Assembly: GCF_900115365.1 (NCBI RefSeq)
Contig: NZ_FOWD01000013.1
Span: forward strand, 45,443-109,442
DNA length: 64,000 bases
DNA from: Anaerocolumna aminovalerica
GTDB taxonomy: Bacteria; Bacillota; Clostridia; Lachnospirales; Lachnospiraceae
Direction: 5' to 3'
Part shown: one piece after another, positions 54,178 to 62,116 of the stretch
How positions within the stretch are numbered: the first letter of the stretch is position 1
How the letters are laid out: every line of letters starts with the position of its first letter
Program-made: the position numbers and the translations under genes
Notes under the pieces: generated by a model
Seen by the model: only the letters and a program-made list of their open reading frames with translations
Databases searched by the model: none
What the model was told of the DNA's origin: nothing

Positions 54178-54897
54178 TTGCGGGAATTGGATTACTTTGT
54201 ACTGGAGGCAGCTAAGGATGAGGCTAAATTAAACGAATTAATCAGTCAAAATGAATTTCACATCCTAAAATGTGCCTCCACAGTAACCCATCACTATGTA
54301 ACCAAAAGTGATGATGAATGGTCTGTAGCTCTCTTGGCATTCGTGCAAGCTGTAAAAAGTTATGAGTTAAACAAAGGCAGTTTCATAAAGTTTTCAGAAT
54401 TGGTTATTAAAAGAAGATTAATTGATTACATCCGATCTCAAGGAAAATATAACTCTGAAGTATCCGTAAATCCCATTATACTTGATGGAGAGCAGGATGA
54501 ATCAGAGGACGATGTATCTATTCGGCTTGCTGTAACCAATGAAATTGCCCAAGAAGCAAAAACAGATATCAAATATGAAATTGAAGCTGCCAATGCAATA
54601 TTTTTGCAATATGGTTTTTCTTTCTTTGACTTAACCACCTGTTCTCCCCGGGCAAGAAAAACAAAAGCAGCTTGTAGTAAGGCCGTTTCATTTTTATTAC
54701 ATAATCCGATCATTATCAATGAAATACGAAGTACTAAAATGCTTCCAATAAAAATAATTGAAAAAAATGTAGAAGTACCCCGAAAAATTTTAGAGCGTCA
54801 CCGAAAGTATATAATAGCAGCAGTAGAAATACTTTCCGGAGAGTTTCCTAATCTCGCTGAATATTTGCGGTACATCAGAGAGGAGACTAATAAATGA
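54178..54897 (+). CDS. sigI: RNA polymerase sigma factor SigI
   Basis: 239 residues. The TTG at 54178 is chosen because GGAGG is eight bases before it; the GTG at 54169 overlaps the ribosome site. Sigma-70-like region 2 (FVQAVKSYELNKGSFIKFSELVIKRRLIDYIRSQ) is clear, and the C-terminal region (about 150-239) has the SigI-type DNA-binding fold. In Clostridium thermocellum SigI paralogues control cellulosome genes; in Bacillus, heat and wall stress. It overlaps rsgI by 4 bp. Family RsgI holds it inactive. Confidence 0.92.
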   Translation: MRELDYFVLEAAKDEAKLNELISQNEFHILKCASTVTHHYVTKSDDEWSVALLAFVQAVKSYELNKGSFIKFSELVIKRRLIDYIRSQGKYNSEVSVNPIILDGEQDESEDDVSIRLAVTNEIAQEAKTDIKYEIEAANAIFLQYGFSFFDLTTCSPRARKTKAACSKAVSFLLHNPIIINEIRSTKMLPIKIIEKNVEVPRKILERHRKYIIAAVEILSGEFPNLAEYLRYIREETNK

Positions 54898-56237
54898 AAG
54901 CAATTATCGTAGAAATTAAAAATGGCCTTGCAGCTGTCCTGTCTGATGACGGCAATATAATAAAAGTTAAAAACAGAAATTATGAAATTGGACAGGTTAT
55001 TACTATGAAGAAGCAAAAGATACATATCACTGGGAAATTAGCTGTTACTGCTGCATCGGCAGCTGTATTATTTCTGGCAAGTGGTATAGGCATATGGGCA
55101 TATACAAGTCCTTATTCCTATGTTAGCCTTGATGTTAACCCTTCTATCGAATATACAGTAAATTGTTTTGATCTGGTAATTGATGTAAAAGCAGTCAATG
55201 ATGACGGTGAAGAACTTCTTGGCCAGATTAATTTAAATAATTTAAATAATAAAACAATCCATGCTGCTATAGCAGCTACCATTAATGAAATTGCTGACAG
55301 CGGTTACTTTGACGAAACTGCTTATGGACCGACAACCGACTTATCTGATAGTAAAAAAACCGTTAATAGTGATAACAGCACCGCTGATGAAAATCCCCAT
55401 ATTACGGGCGGAATTATCATTACCGCTTCCAGTAAAAATGAGAAAAAATCCGAGAAATTGATTCACAAACTGGAAGGAACTGCAAAGGATACCGTTGAAG
55501 GAACCGGTGATGAAGTAGAAATTGAAGCTATAAGTGTTGGTTATGACCGTGTTAAAAGAGCCAAAGAATTTGGAGTGACCCCCGGAAAACTTAACTTGGT
55601 TGAAAAACTACAGGCAAGTGCTGAGGATCCGGAAAGTATTGATATAGAGGAATGGTTGAATAAGCCGGTTAAAGATATTATGAAAGCTATTAAGGCCAAC
55701 AGAAAAGGACAGAGTTCAGACAGCACTGGAAATGCCGTAGGCAAAGCAGCCGGAACCTCAGAACCGGCTACAGCAATCTCAGAATCAAAAGTTCAAAAGG
55801 CGGAAGCAAAAGCAGAAAAAACTAAACAAAAAGCTGCTGATAAAGCTCAGAAAGAAGATGCTAAAACTCAAAAGGCTGAACAAAAAGCTGCTGATAAAGG
55901 GAAAAAAGCTGATACAAAAGCACGAAAGGCCAAGGAAAAAGCCGCTGATAAAATCCGGAAAGTTGCAAAAATTCAAAAAGCTAAACAAAAAGCTGCTGAT
56001 AAAGCCCGGAAAGAAGATGCTAAAGCACTAAAGGCTAAACAAAAGGCCGCTGATAAAGCCCGAAAAGAAGGCGCTAAAGCACTAAAGGCTAAGCAAAAAA
56101 TCGCTGATAAAGCCCGAAAAGAAGATGCTAAAGCACTAAAGGATAAGCAAAAAACCGCTGATAAATCGCAAAAGCAAAAATACAAAGAGCTAATCAAAAA
56201 GCAAATGGTAAATCAAAAAAACAAAAATTTATTATAA
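54894..56237 (+). CDS. rsgI: Anti-sigma factor RsgI with Lys/Ala repeat tail
   Basis: 447 residues. Cytoplasmic RsgI domain (1-48), transmembrane helix (about 49-69), then the conserved extracellular SYVSLDVNPSIEYTVN; the N-P at 82-83 is the autocleavage site known in C. thermocellum RsgI. After a folded part to about 265, residues about 300-435 are 18-residue repeats (KAKQKAADKARKEDAKAL and variants, about seven units) rich in Lys and Ala, followed by a lysine-rich end. The carbohydrate-binding module typical of cellulosomal RsgI is absent. The A-rich 3' end is followed by frameshifted coding sequence (see findings). Confidence 0.92.
   Translation: MKAIIVEIKNGLAAVLSDDGNIIKVKNRNYEIGQVITMKKQKIHITGKLAVTAASAAVLFLASGIGIWAYTSPYSYVSLDVNPSIEYTVNCFDLVIDVKAVNDDGEELLGQINLNNLNNKTIHAAIAATINEIADSGYFDETAYGPTTDLSDSKKTVNSDNSTADENPHITGGIIITASSKNEKKSEKLIHKLEGTAKDTVEGTGDEVEIEAISVGYDRVKRAKEFGVTPGKLNLVEKLQASAEDPESIDIEEWLNKPVKDIMKAIKANRKGQSSDSTGNAVGKAAGTSEPATAISESKVQKAEAKAEKTKQKAADKAQKEDAKTQKAEQKAADKGKKADTKARKAKEKAADKIRKVAKIQKAKQKAADKARKEDAKALKAKQKAADKARKEGAKALKAKQKIADKARKEDAKALKDKQKTADKSQKQKYKELIKKQMVNQKNKNLL
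55790..56190 (+). repeat. 54-bp tandem repeat in rsgI
   Basis: About seven units of 54 bp coding for 18 residues each, nearly identical in the central four (GCTGATAAAGCCCG is repeated). Lysine codons make it highly A-rich, prone to slippage and copy-number change. Confidence 0.8.
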
Positions 56238-56239
56238 AG

Positions 56240-56444
56240 CCTGTTCCTGTAGAGAACAAAAAAGTAAAAAAAAGTAAAAGCTTTGGAAGCTAACAAATCC
56301 GCTAAAAGGAATGATAACAGGACAGCTGCTAAAAACTTAACAATAGTCAAAGTTCTAAAGGCAAAATCAGGCCTATACTTTAAAATAAATGTTTTAACAA
56401 CTACTAACCTCGTTAAAAAGTTGTTGCAAATTATTAAGCAATAA
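56240..56444 (+). pseudogene. Frameshifted former C-terminus of rsgI
   Basis: Right after the rsgI stop a shifted frame reads I-I-K-P-V-P-V-E-N-K-K-V-K-K, and after a poly-A tract a third frame reads K-A-L-E-A-N-K-S-A-K-R-N-D-N-R-T-A-A-K-N and goes on to a stop at 56442-56444. The composition matches the Lys/Ala tail. Two single-base slips in A-runs (near 56214-56222 and 56261-56279) would rejoin all three into one longer protein. Confidence 0.5.
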
Positions 56445-56574
56445 AATGTGTAAGAACCCTACCCTACCCCTACTCCCCCCAGGGTTCTCCATTTTATTAA
56501 TCTTGATAAGATGCAACACTTTTTTTAACCATCAAAACCTTATCTAAACTAGTTTTTATTATATTATAAAACAA

Positions 56575-56632
56575 AAAAGGCTGTTGCAAAACTGTCAATC
56601 CTGAGAATGACTTATTTACAACAGCCTTTTAC
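56575..56632. terminator. Bidirectional terminator between rsgI and gntR
   Basis: AAAAGGCTGTTG and CAACAGCCTTTT form a 12-bp stem with A and T flanks on both sides, between two convergent genes. A weaker C-rich hairpin AGAACCCT/AGGGTTCT lies at 56453-56488. Confidence 0.85.
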
Positions 56633-56667
56633 TATTTTTCTTTTTACACTTTATTCATATGTTTTTA

Positions 56668-57342
56668 TTACTTAAAATAACTAGGATATCGCTCTTTTAG
56701 CTCTTTTTCATCTACTTTATATCTGCACAAGTGCTTTGTAACAATATCCTGTGCGGTTTCACTATCTTTCGCTTTAATTGCTTCTAATAAAGACCTGTGA
56801 TCTGATATAATTTTTGAATCTTTTATAACATTCAAACTTAATCTTCTGGCACGGTCAAAATGCGTCAATATACCGCCTAATAAATCATATGTGATTGTTT
56901 TATTACCAATGCCAAAAATCAGCTCATGAAATTCATTGTCCAACTGTAATTGTTTATCTTGTGCAGGGTTTCCTAAATAAAATTCCTGTAATCTAAGATT
57001 CTCTTCTAATTTAAACAAGTCTTCCTCAGTTGCTACATCACAAGCTGTTTCTACCATTGCTCGCTCCAATACCAAACGAACAAATCTTGCCTCTTCAACC
57101 AAATCACTATCAATGAGAGAGATGTAGCTTCCTTTTTGCGGATAAATTTCAATTACTTTTAATTTACTCAACTCAATAAAGGCTTCCCTGACAGGTGTTC
57201 TGCTAACCCCCATCTCTTCCGCCAAAACATTTTCACTTACCATACTTCCTGGGACAAGATCTAATGATATTATATTTTCTTTTATAACACGAAATGCATA
57301 TTCTCGCGCTGTCTCTTTCCCTTTACGCTCTAAAATTCTCAT
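56668..57342 (-). CDS. GntR/FadR-family regulator of the hexuronate operon
   Basis: 224 residues from MRILERKGKE, where GGGAGGG precedes ATG; the longer ORF adds 12 residues. N-terminal winged helix (VPGSMVSENVLAEEMGVSRTPVREAFIELSK), C-terminal FCD domain (about 85-215) with metal-binding His and Asp (NEFHELIF, HRSLLEAI, KHLCRY). It lies after uxaC-uxuA-uxuB with its own promoter. Most likely an UxuR-like repressor responding to a hexuronate or its product. Confidence 0.9.
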   Translation of the reverse strand: MRILERKGKETAREYAFRVIKENIISLDLVPGSMVSENVLAEEMGVSRTPVREAFIELSKLKVIEIYPQKGSYISLIDSDLVEEARFVRLVLERAMVETACDVATEEDLFKLEENLRLQEFYLGNPAQDKQLQLDNEFHELIFGIGNKTITYDLLGGILTHFDRARRLSLNVIKDSKIISDHRSLLEAIKAKDSETAQDIVTKHLCRYKVDEKELKERYPSYFK

Positions 57343-57360
57343 AACATACCCTCCCAATAC

Positions 57361-57389
57361 ATGATAGTATAAAAACATATCCTAGTCAA
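57361..57389 (-). promoter_or_regulatory. gntR promoter
   Basis: -35 TTGACT (57384-57389), 17-nt spacer, -10 TATCAT (57361-57366), start near 57354. It allows gntR expression apart from the operon. Confidence 0.5.
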
Positions 57390-57435
57390 GATGCTTTTTT
57401 AGTGTCTTGTAAACAGCGCTTATACAAAAACCAAT

Positions 57436-59043
57436 TTAATTTAAATATTTTTTTAATGTTTTTCTTACCGCGCCTTTTCCTGAGATTAATTCAGCAAATA
57501 ATCCTTCCACTTTTTCACCTAAGCCTACCTGATATAAATTTACACCAAAGATTCTTTCATCAGCTAAAAGATCTGCTAATATCTCATGAACATTATTGTT
57601 ATCACCTAATTTAATATTAGCGAATTTTGGTGTTAATGTAGTTAGCATTGGGTCAGGGCTTAATTCAAATGCATTGCCTTCATCATTGATTCCTGTCAGA
57701 TAACGGCACCATCCAGCTAAAACAAGAGGTATATAAGTTAACGCCTGAGGATCTAATTCAGGATCTGCTTCATAAGCTTTGATTGTTTCACCAAAACGAA
57801 TACTTAATTTTTGTGAAGTATCTGTTGCAATTCTTTGAGGGGTATCCGGCATAAATGGATTTGGTATACGAACACGGATAACTTCATCAATGAAATCTTT
57901 TGGTTTAATGATACCAGGATCTACAACTACAGGAAGTCCTTCTACATATCCTACTTTTTCAACCAATTTAACCAGTTCTGCATCCTTCATTTCATCAGAT
58001 ATTTTTGTATAATTTAATAGGCATCCATATACAGCTAAAGCAGTATGTAGTGGATTCAGACAAGTACATACCTTCATCTTCTCAACTTTATCAACAGTTT
58101 CTTTATCTGTATAAATAATTCCTCCTTGATCTAAAGGAAGACGTCCATTCATAAATTTATCTTCAATAACTAAATATTGTGGTTCTTCCGCATTTACAAA
58201 TGAAGCAACATAAGTATTCTTAGATGTTACAACGGAATCAGTATCTTCAAATCCAACGGATTTTAACATTTCAATAACAGAATCTGCCGGTCTTGGAGTA
58301 ATTTTATCGATCATGGACCAAGGATAAGAAATATTTTCTGTAACGTAAGTTAAAAACTCCGGTTCCACTATTTTATTTTCAACCCAAGTCTTAGCAAATG
58401 TTGTAACAGCGGCCTCTAACTTGGTTCCGTTATGAGAGCAATTATCCATACTTACTAATGTTACTGGAAGCTTGCCATTAGAGAATCTTTCATAGCATAA
58501 AGCTGCTAATTTACCGATATAGCTTGTGGCTTCAGAAGGCTTCTGAGTGAAATCTTTAGCAACATCCGGCAATAATTCTTGTCTTCCGTTAACCAGACTG
58601 TATCCCTTTTCCGTAATAGTAAAGGATACCATTTTAAGACTAGGATTTCTAAAAACTTCACAGAGACGTGACCAGTCCTTTGAATTATTTGTATCAACGC
58701 AATGGGATTCTGCTATACTTGCAATTACTTTCTTTTCTAATTTGCCATCAGGTTTTAATGTTACTAATACACTTAGATCATCAAACTTCTTATAGCTTTT
58801 TTCTATAATTTCGTAGTCGTAACCTTCCGCTACTACGATACCTGTTTTCATTATGCCTTTATTTAAAAGTTCCTGACATACTGCAGCCGGAAAAGCGCGG
58901 AATATATTACCTGCACCGAAATGAACCCATTCCGGATTCTTCTTTGTTTCTTCAATCATTTGTTCACGGTCAAATGCAGGAAGTTCAAATCCGGCATCTT
59001 CCCAAATCTTTTTATTTTTTAACTCTTCTTGATTCAGTTTCAT
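57436..59043 (-). CDS. uxuB: Mannitol dehydrogenase family, fructuronate/tagaturonate reductase
   Basis: 535 residues. Long-chain mannitol dehydrogenase fold: VHFGAGNIFRAF at the N-terminus, later LHTALAVYGCLL and DPGIIKPKDFIDEVIRVRIPNPFMPDTPQRIA. In this operon it should reduce D-fructuronate to D-mannonate with NADH, as UxuB. UxaB (tagaturonate) is excluded by the presence of UxuA, which uses mannonate. Confidence 0.9.
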   Translation of the reverse strand: MKLNQEELKNKKIWEDAGFELPAFDREQMIEETKKNPEWVHFGAGNIFRAFPAAVCQELLNKGIMKTGIVVAEGYDYEIIEKSYKKFDDLSVLVTLKPDGKLEKKVIASIAESHCVDTNNSKDWSRLCEVFRNPSLKMVSFTITEKGYSLVNGRQELLPDVAKDFTQKPSEATSYIGKLAALCYERFSNGKLPVTLVSMDNCSHNGTKLEAAVTTFAKTWVENKIVEPEFLTYVTENISYPWSMIDKITPRPADSVIEMLKSVGFEDTDSVVTSKNTYVASFVNAEEPQYLVIEDKFMNGRLPLDQGGIIYTDKETVDKVEKMKVCTCLNPLHTALAVYGCLLNYTKISDEMKDAELVKLVEKVGYVEGLPVVVDPGIIKPKDFIDEVIRVRIPNPFMPDTPQRIATDTSQKLSIRFGETIKAYEADPELDPQALTYIPLVLAGWCRYLTGINDEGNAFELSPDPMLTTLTPKFANIKLGDNNNVHEILADLLADERIFGVNLYQVGLGEKVEGLFAELISGKGAVRKTLKKYLN

Positions 59044-59205
59044 ATTAGGCTCCTATCTCACATATTTTGTGCATGATATTTGCAATCCGCATGTCCTATT
59101 ATAAGTACATGCGGATTACTAATTCCTATCATTCGTTTTTGCGAATTGATTGATATATGTTAATTAAGGGCAAAATGGGTATTTATTGACCTTTAATTAC
59201 CTAAA

Positions 59206-60279
59206 TTATTTATTTTTATCAGCTTTCTCAATTGCTTCAGCTAAACCGTTAAGATAAGTTGCACCTAAAGCACGGTCGTATAAACCATAACCTGGCATGG
59301 CTACTTCTCCCCAGATTGCACGTCCATGATCCGGTCTGACCGGACCGTTAAAGCCTGTTTCATATAAAGCTTTCATGATTTCATACATATCTAAGGAACC
59401 ATCGCTGGATAAATGAGCTGCTTCATCAAATTTACCAGGTCCTAGATATATAACATTTCTAACATGTGCAAAATGAATTCTGCCTGCTGTGGAATGAATA
59501 ATATCAATAATATCATTCTTTGGATTAGAGCCATAAGAACCTGTACATAATGTAATACCATTGAAGTCAGCATCTACTGTATTTAATAATTTTAACACAT
59601 TTTCTTTGTTGTTAATGATTCTCGGCAGATTAAATACCGGCCAAGCAGGATCATCCGGATGAATTGCCATCTTAATATCATATTTCTCACAAACCGGACG
59701 AATTTTATTTAAGAAATACACAAGATTATCAAATAGCTTATTCTCATCTACATCTTTATATTTTTCAAATAATTCTTTTACATGAGCAAGTCTTTCTGGC
59801 TCCCAGCCTGGCATAACAAATCCATTACTATTAGAATCCAATTCTTTAAACATAGTCTCCGGATCAATTTTATCAATTAACTCCTGATCATAAGATAAAA
59901 CAGTTGAACCATCCGGTCTTACTTTTGCCAAATCAGATCTTGTCCAATCAAATACAGGCATGAAATTGTAACATACCATATGAATATCAGCTTTACCTAA
60001 ATTCTCTAAAGTTGTAATGTAATTTTCAATATATTGTTCTCTATCCGGTGTACCGATCTTAATAGAGTCATGTATGTTTACACTTTCAATACCGGCTACT
60101 TTAAGTCCTGCTGCTTCTACTTCTTCCTTCATTTTAAGTATTTCATCCATAGGCCAGGTTTCACCGGCTAATCTATCGTATAAAGTAGTGATCACTCCTG
60201 TAACTCCGGGTATTTGTCTGATTTGTTCTAATGTCACAGAATCATGTTTTTTACCAAACCAGCGTAATGTCATTTCCAT
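59206..60279 (-). CDS. uxuA: Mannonate dehydratase
   Basis: 357 residues. Dehydrates D-mannonate to 2-keto-3-deoxygluconate (KDG). UxuA TIM-barrel family: MTLRWFGKKHDSVTLEQIRQIPG at the start, H-P-D-D-P-A-W, LCTGSYGSNP and HFAHVRN, and RPDHGRAIWGE with the metal-binding His. Middle gene of uxaC-uxuA-uxuB. Confidence 0.95.
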   Translation of the reverse strand: MEMTLRWFGKKHDSVTLEQIRQIPGVTGVITTLYDRLAGETWPMDEILKMKEEVEAAGLKVAGIESVNIHDSIKIGTPDREQYIENYITTLENLGKADIHMVCYNFMPVFDWTRSDLAKVRPDGSTVLSYDQELIDKIDPETMFKELDSNSNGFVMPGWEPERLAHVKELFEKYKDVDENKLFDNLVYFLNKIRPVCEKYDIKMAIHPDDPAWPVFNLPRIINNKENVLKLLNTVDADFNGITLCTGSYGSNPKNDIIDIIHSTAGRIHFAHVRNVIYLGPGKFDEAAHLSSDGSLDMYEIMKALYETGFNGPVRPDHGRAIWGEVAMPGYGLYDRALGATYLNGLAEAIEKADKNK

Positions 60280-60335
60280 AACTTGTATCCTCCTAATGTC
60301 TTTCCATCGTTTATATTTATTAATTTAATTTAAAA

Positions 60336-61736
60336 CTACAATTTGATATTAAAATATCTTTCAGCATTATTGAAACAAATATCTTCTACGATCTTTCCTA
60401 CTAATTCCAAATCATCAGGATATTCACCGTTCTCTATAAGTCCGGCTAATTTATTACATAGAATTCTTCTAAAGTATTCATGACGTGGGAATGATAGAAA
60501 ACTTCTGGAATCTGTTAACATACCAATGAACTTTGAAATTAAACCTAACTGGCTTAAAGCTTCCATCTGGTTCTCCATACCTGATTTTTGATCTAAGAAC
60601 CACCATCCGGAACCAAATTGCATCTTTCCGGCTTGTGAACCATCCTGGAAATTACCGATCATAGTTGCCAATAGTTCATTGTCTCTTGGATTTAAATTAT
60701 ATAATACTGTCTTAGGCAGTTTTCCCTGATAGTCTAAGGCATTCAAGAAAGCGCTTAAGTCTTTGGCAAAGTTACTGTCATTAATGGAATCAAATCCAAC
60801 GTCTGGACCTAATTTTTCAAACATACGGGTAGAATTATTTCTTATAGCGCCGATGTGAATCTGCATTACCCAGCCTAAATCATGATAAGCCTTTCCTAAT
60901 TGGGTTAAAATATAACCTTCATATTTACTAATTTCATCCTCTGTAATTGTTTCCTGATTCAGACCCTTTTTAAATATTATGTCTGCTTCTTCGTCGGTAC
61001 ATGGAGAGAATCTAAATACATCTATACCGTGGTCACTTACTTTAGATCCAATTTCATCAAAATAATGTAACCTTTCAATTAAAGCTTTTACAAGATGGGA
61101 AACAGATGTTAATTCATAACCGACTACTTGTCCCAAATCTTTAACATAAGAAGCAAAAGCAGGTTTATAAACTCGAATTGCGTTATCCGGTCTAAATGAA
61201 GGCAGCACTTTTACCTCAAAATCATCTTTTAATTTTTTGTGATATTCCAAGGAATCTTTTGGATCATCTGTAGTACATAATACTTTAACGTTCATTTTAC
61301 GTAATAAATTACGTACACTGAATTCCGGTGTGCTTAATTTTGCATTACACTGTTCCCATATGCTTTCACATGTTTTGGGAGACAAGATTTCTTTAATTCC
61401 AAAATATCTTTGTAATTCTAAATGAGTCCAATGAAATAATGGATTTCCTATTAAATATGGAACTACTTCTGCCCATTTCTTAAACTTTTCGTATTCCGGC
61501 TGTTCACCTGTAATATACCCTTCATCGATTCCGAAAGTTCGCATAGCACGCCATTTGTAATGATCACCACCCAGCCATACCTGGGTAATATTATCAAATT
61601 TAATATCTTCGTAAATTTCTTTAGCTGATAAATGATTATGGAAATCATATATTGGCATTTTTTCTGCATAGTCATGGTATAATTTTTGTGCAGTCTTAGT
61701 TTGTAATAGAAAATCTTCATTCATGAATTTACTCAT
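60336..61736 (-). CDS. uxaC: Glucuronate isomerase
   Basis: 466 residues. Converts glucuronate to fructuronate and galacturonate to tagaturonate. YDFHNHLSAKEI carries the metal-site His pair; other UxaC segments are CTTDDPKDSL, LPSFRPDNA, QIHIGAIRNNSTRMF and MLTDSRSFLSFPRHEYFRR. First gene of the operon. The pathway to KDG is complete here; kdgK and kdgA are not in the window. Confidence 0.95.
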   Translation of the reverse strand: MSKFMNEDFLLQTKTAQKLYHDYAEKMPIYDFHNHLSAKEIYEDIKFDNITQVWLGGDHYKWRAMRTFGIDEGYITGEQPEYEKFKKWAEVVPYLIGNPLFHWTHLELQRYFGIKEILSPKTCESIWEQCNAKLSTPEFSVRNLLRKMNVKVLCTTDDPKDSLEYHKKLKDDFEVKVLPSFRPDNAIRVYKPAFASYVKDLGQVVGYELTSVSHLVKALIERLHYFDEIGSKVSDHGIDVFRFSPCTDEEADIIFKKGLNQETITEDEISKYEGYILTQLGKAYHDLGWVMQIHIGAIRNNSTRMFEKLGPDVGFDSINDSNFAKDLSAFLNALDYQGKLPKTVLYNLNPRDNELLATMIGNFQDGSQAGKMQFGSGWWFLDQKSGMENQMEALSQLGLISKFIGMLTDSRSFLSFPRHEYFRRILCNKLAGLIENGEYPDDLELVGKIVEDICFNNAERYFNIKL

Positions 61737-61851
61737 AATGATACCTGCCTTTCTGGAAATCCTCTTTACTGCAGAAACAATATAAAATATCTCATATTAT
61801 TCCTTACTTTTATGTAAAATAAAATATATTATAATTTTATTTCTTGTATCT

Positions 61852-61904
61852 CTTGTATACTAGTATGTTAAGAATATATTACCTGTATTTTCGTATAATG
61901 TCAA
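61852..61904 (-). promoter_or_regulatory. uxaC operon promoter and candidate operator
   Basis: -35 TTGACA (61899-61904), 17-nt spacer, -10 TAATAT (61876-61881). Directly after the start point lies the palindrome ATACTAGTAT within a longer TTGTATACTAGTATGTTAA, positioned to block transcription. It is the natural candidate site for the GntR regulator. Confidence 0.6.
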
Positions 61905-62011
61905 TATACTTTATTATGAATTTTCAACAGACTTTTTATGCAAAATGTACATATATGCATTTTTTAGATTCTTTTTTTACTTATAGATGCCCTTTTATAC
62001 CGGACATAGAA

Positions 62012-62040
62012 TCTGCCCCTATCACCAAGACAGGGGCAGA
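62012..62040 (-). terminator. Terminator of the collagen-like gene
   Basis: Minus-strand TCTGCCCCTGTC/GATAGGGGCAGA, 12 bp with one wobble valid only on the minus strand, loop of 5 nt, about 80 nt after the stop. Confidence 0.7.
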
Positions 62041-62116
62041 ATACAGAATAGTTTATTATTTATGAATTTACTTCCTGTTTATTACAAATTTCTCATTAGT
62101 AAATTTTATTCTTACT

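Noticed and set aside
55541..56197. Minus-strand ORFs opposite the rsgI repeat
   Set aside because: Phe/Leu/Ser-rich mirror of the Lys/Ala repeat; no start signals.
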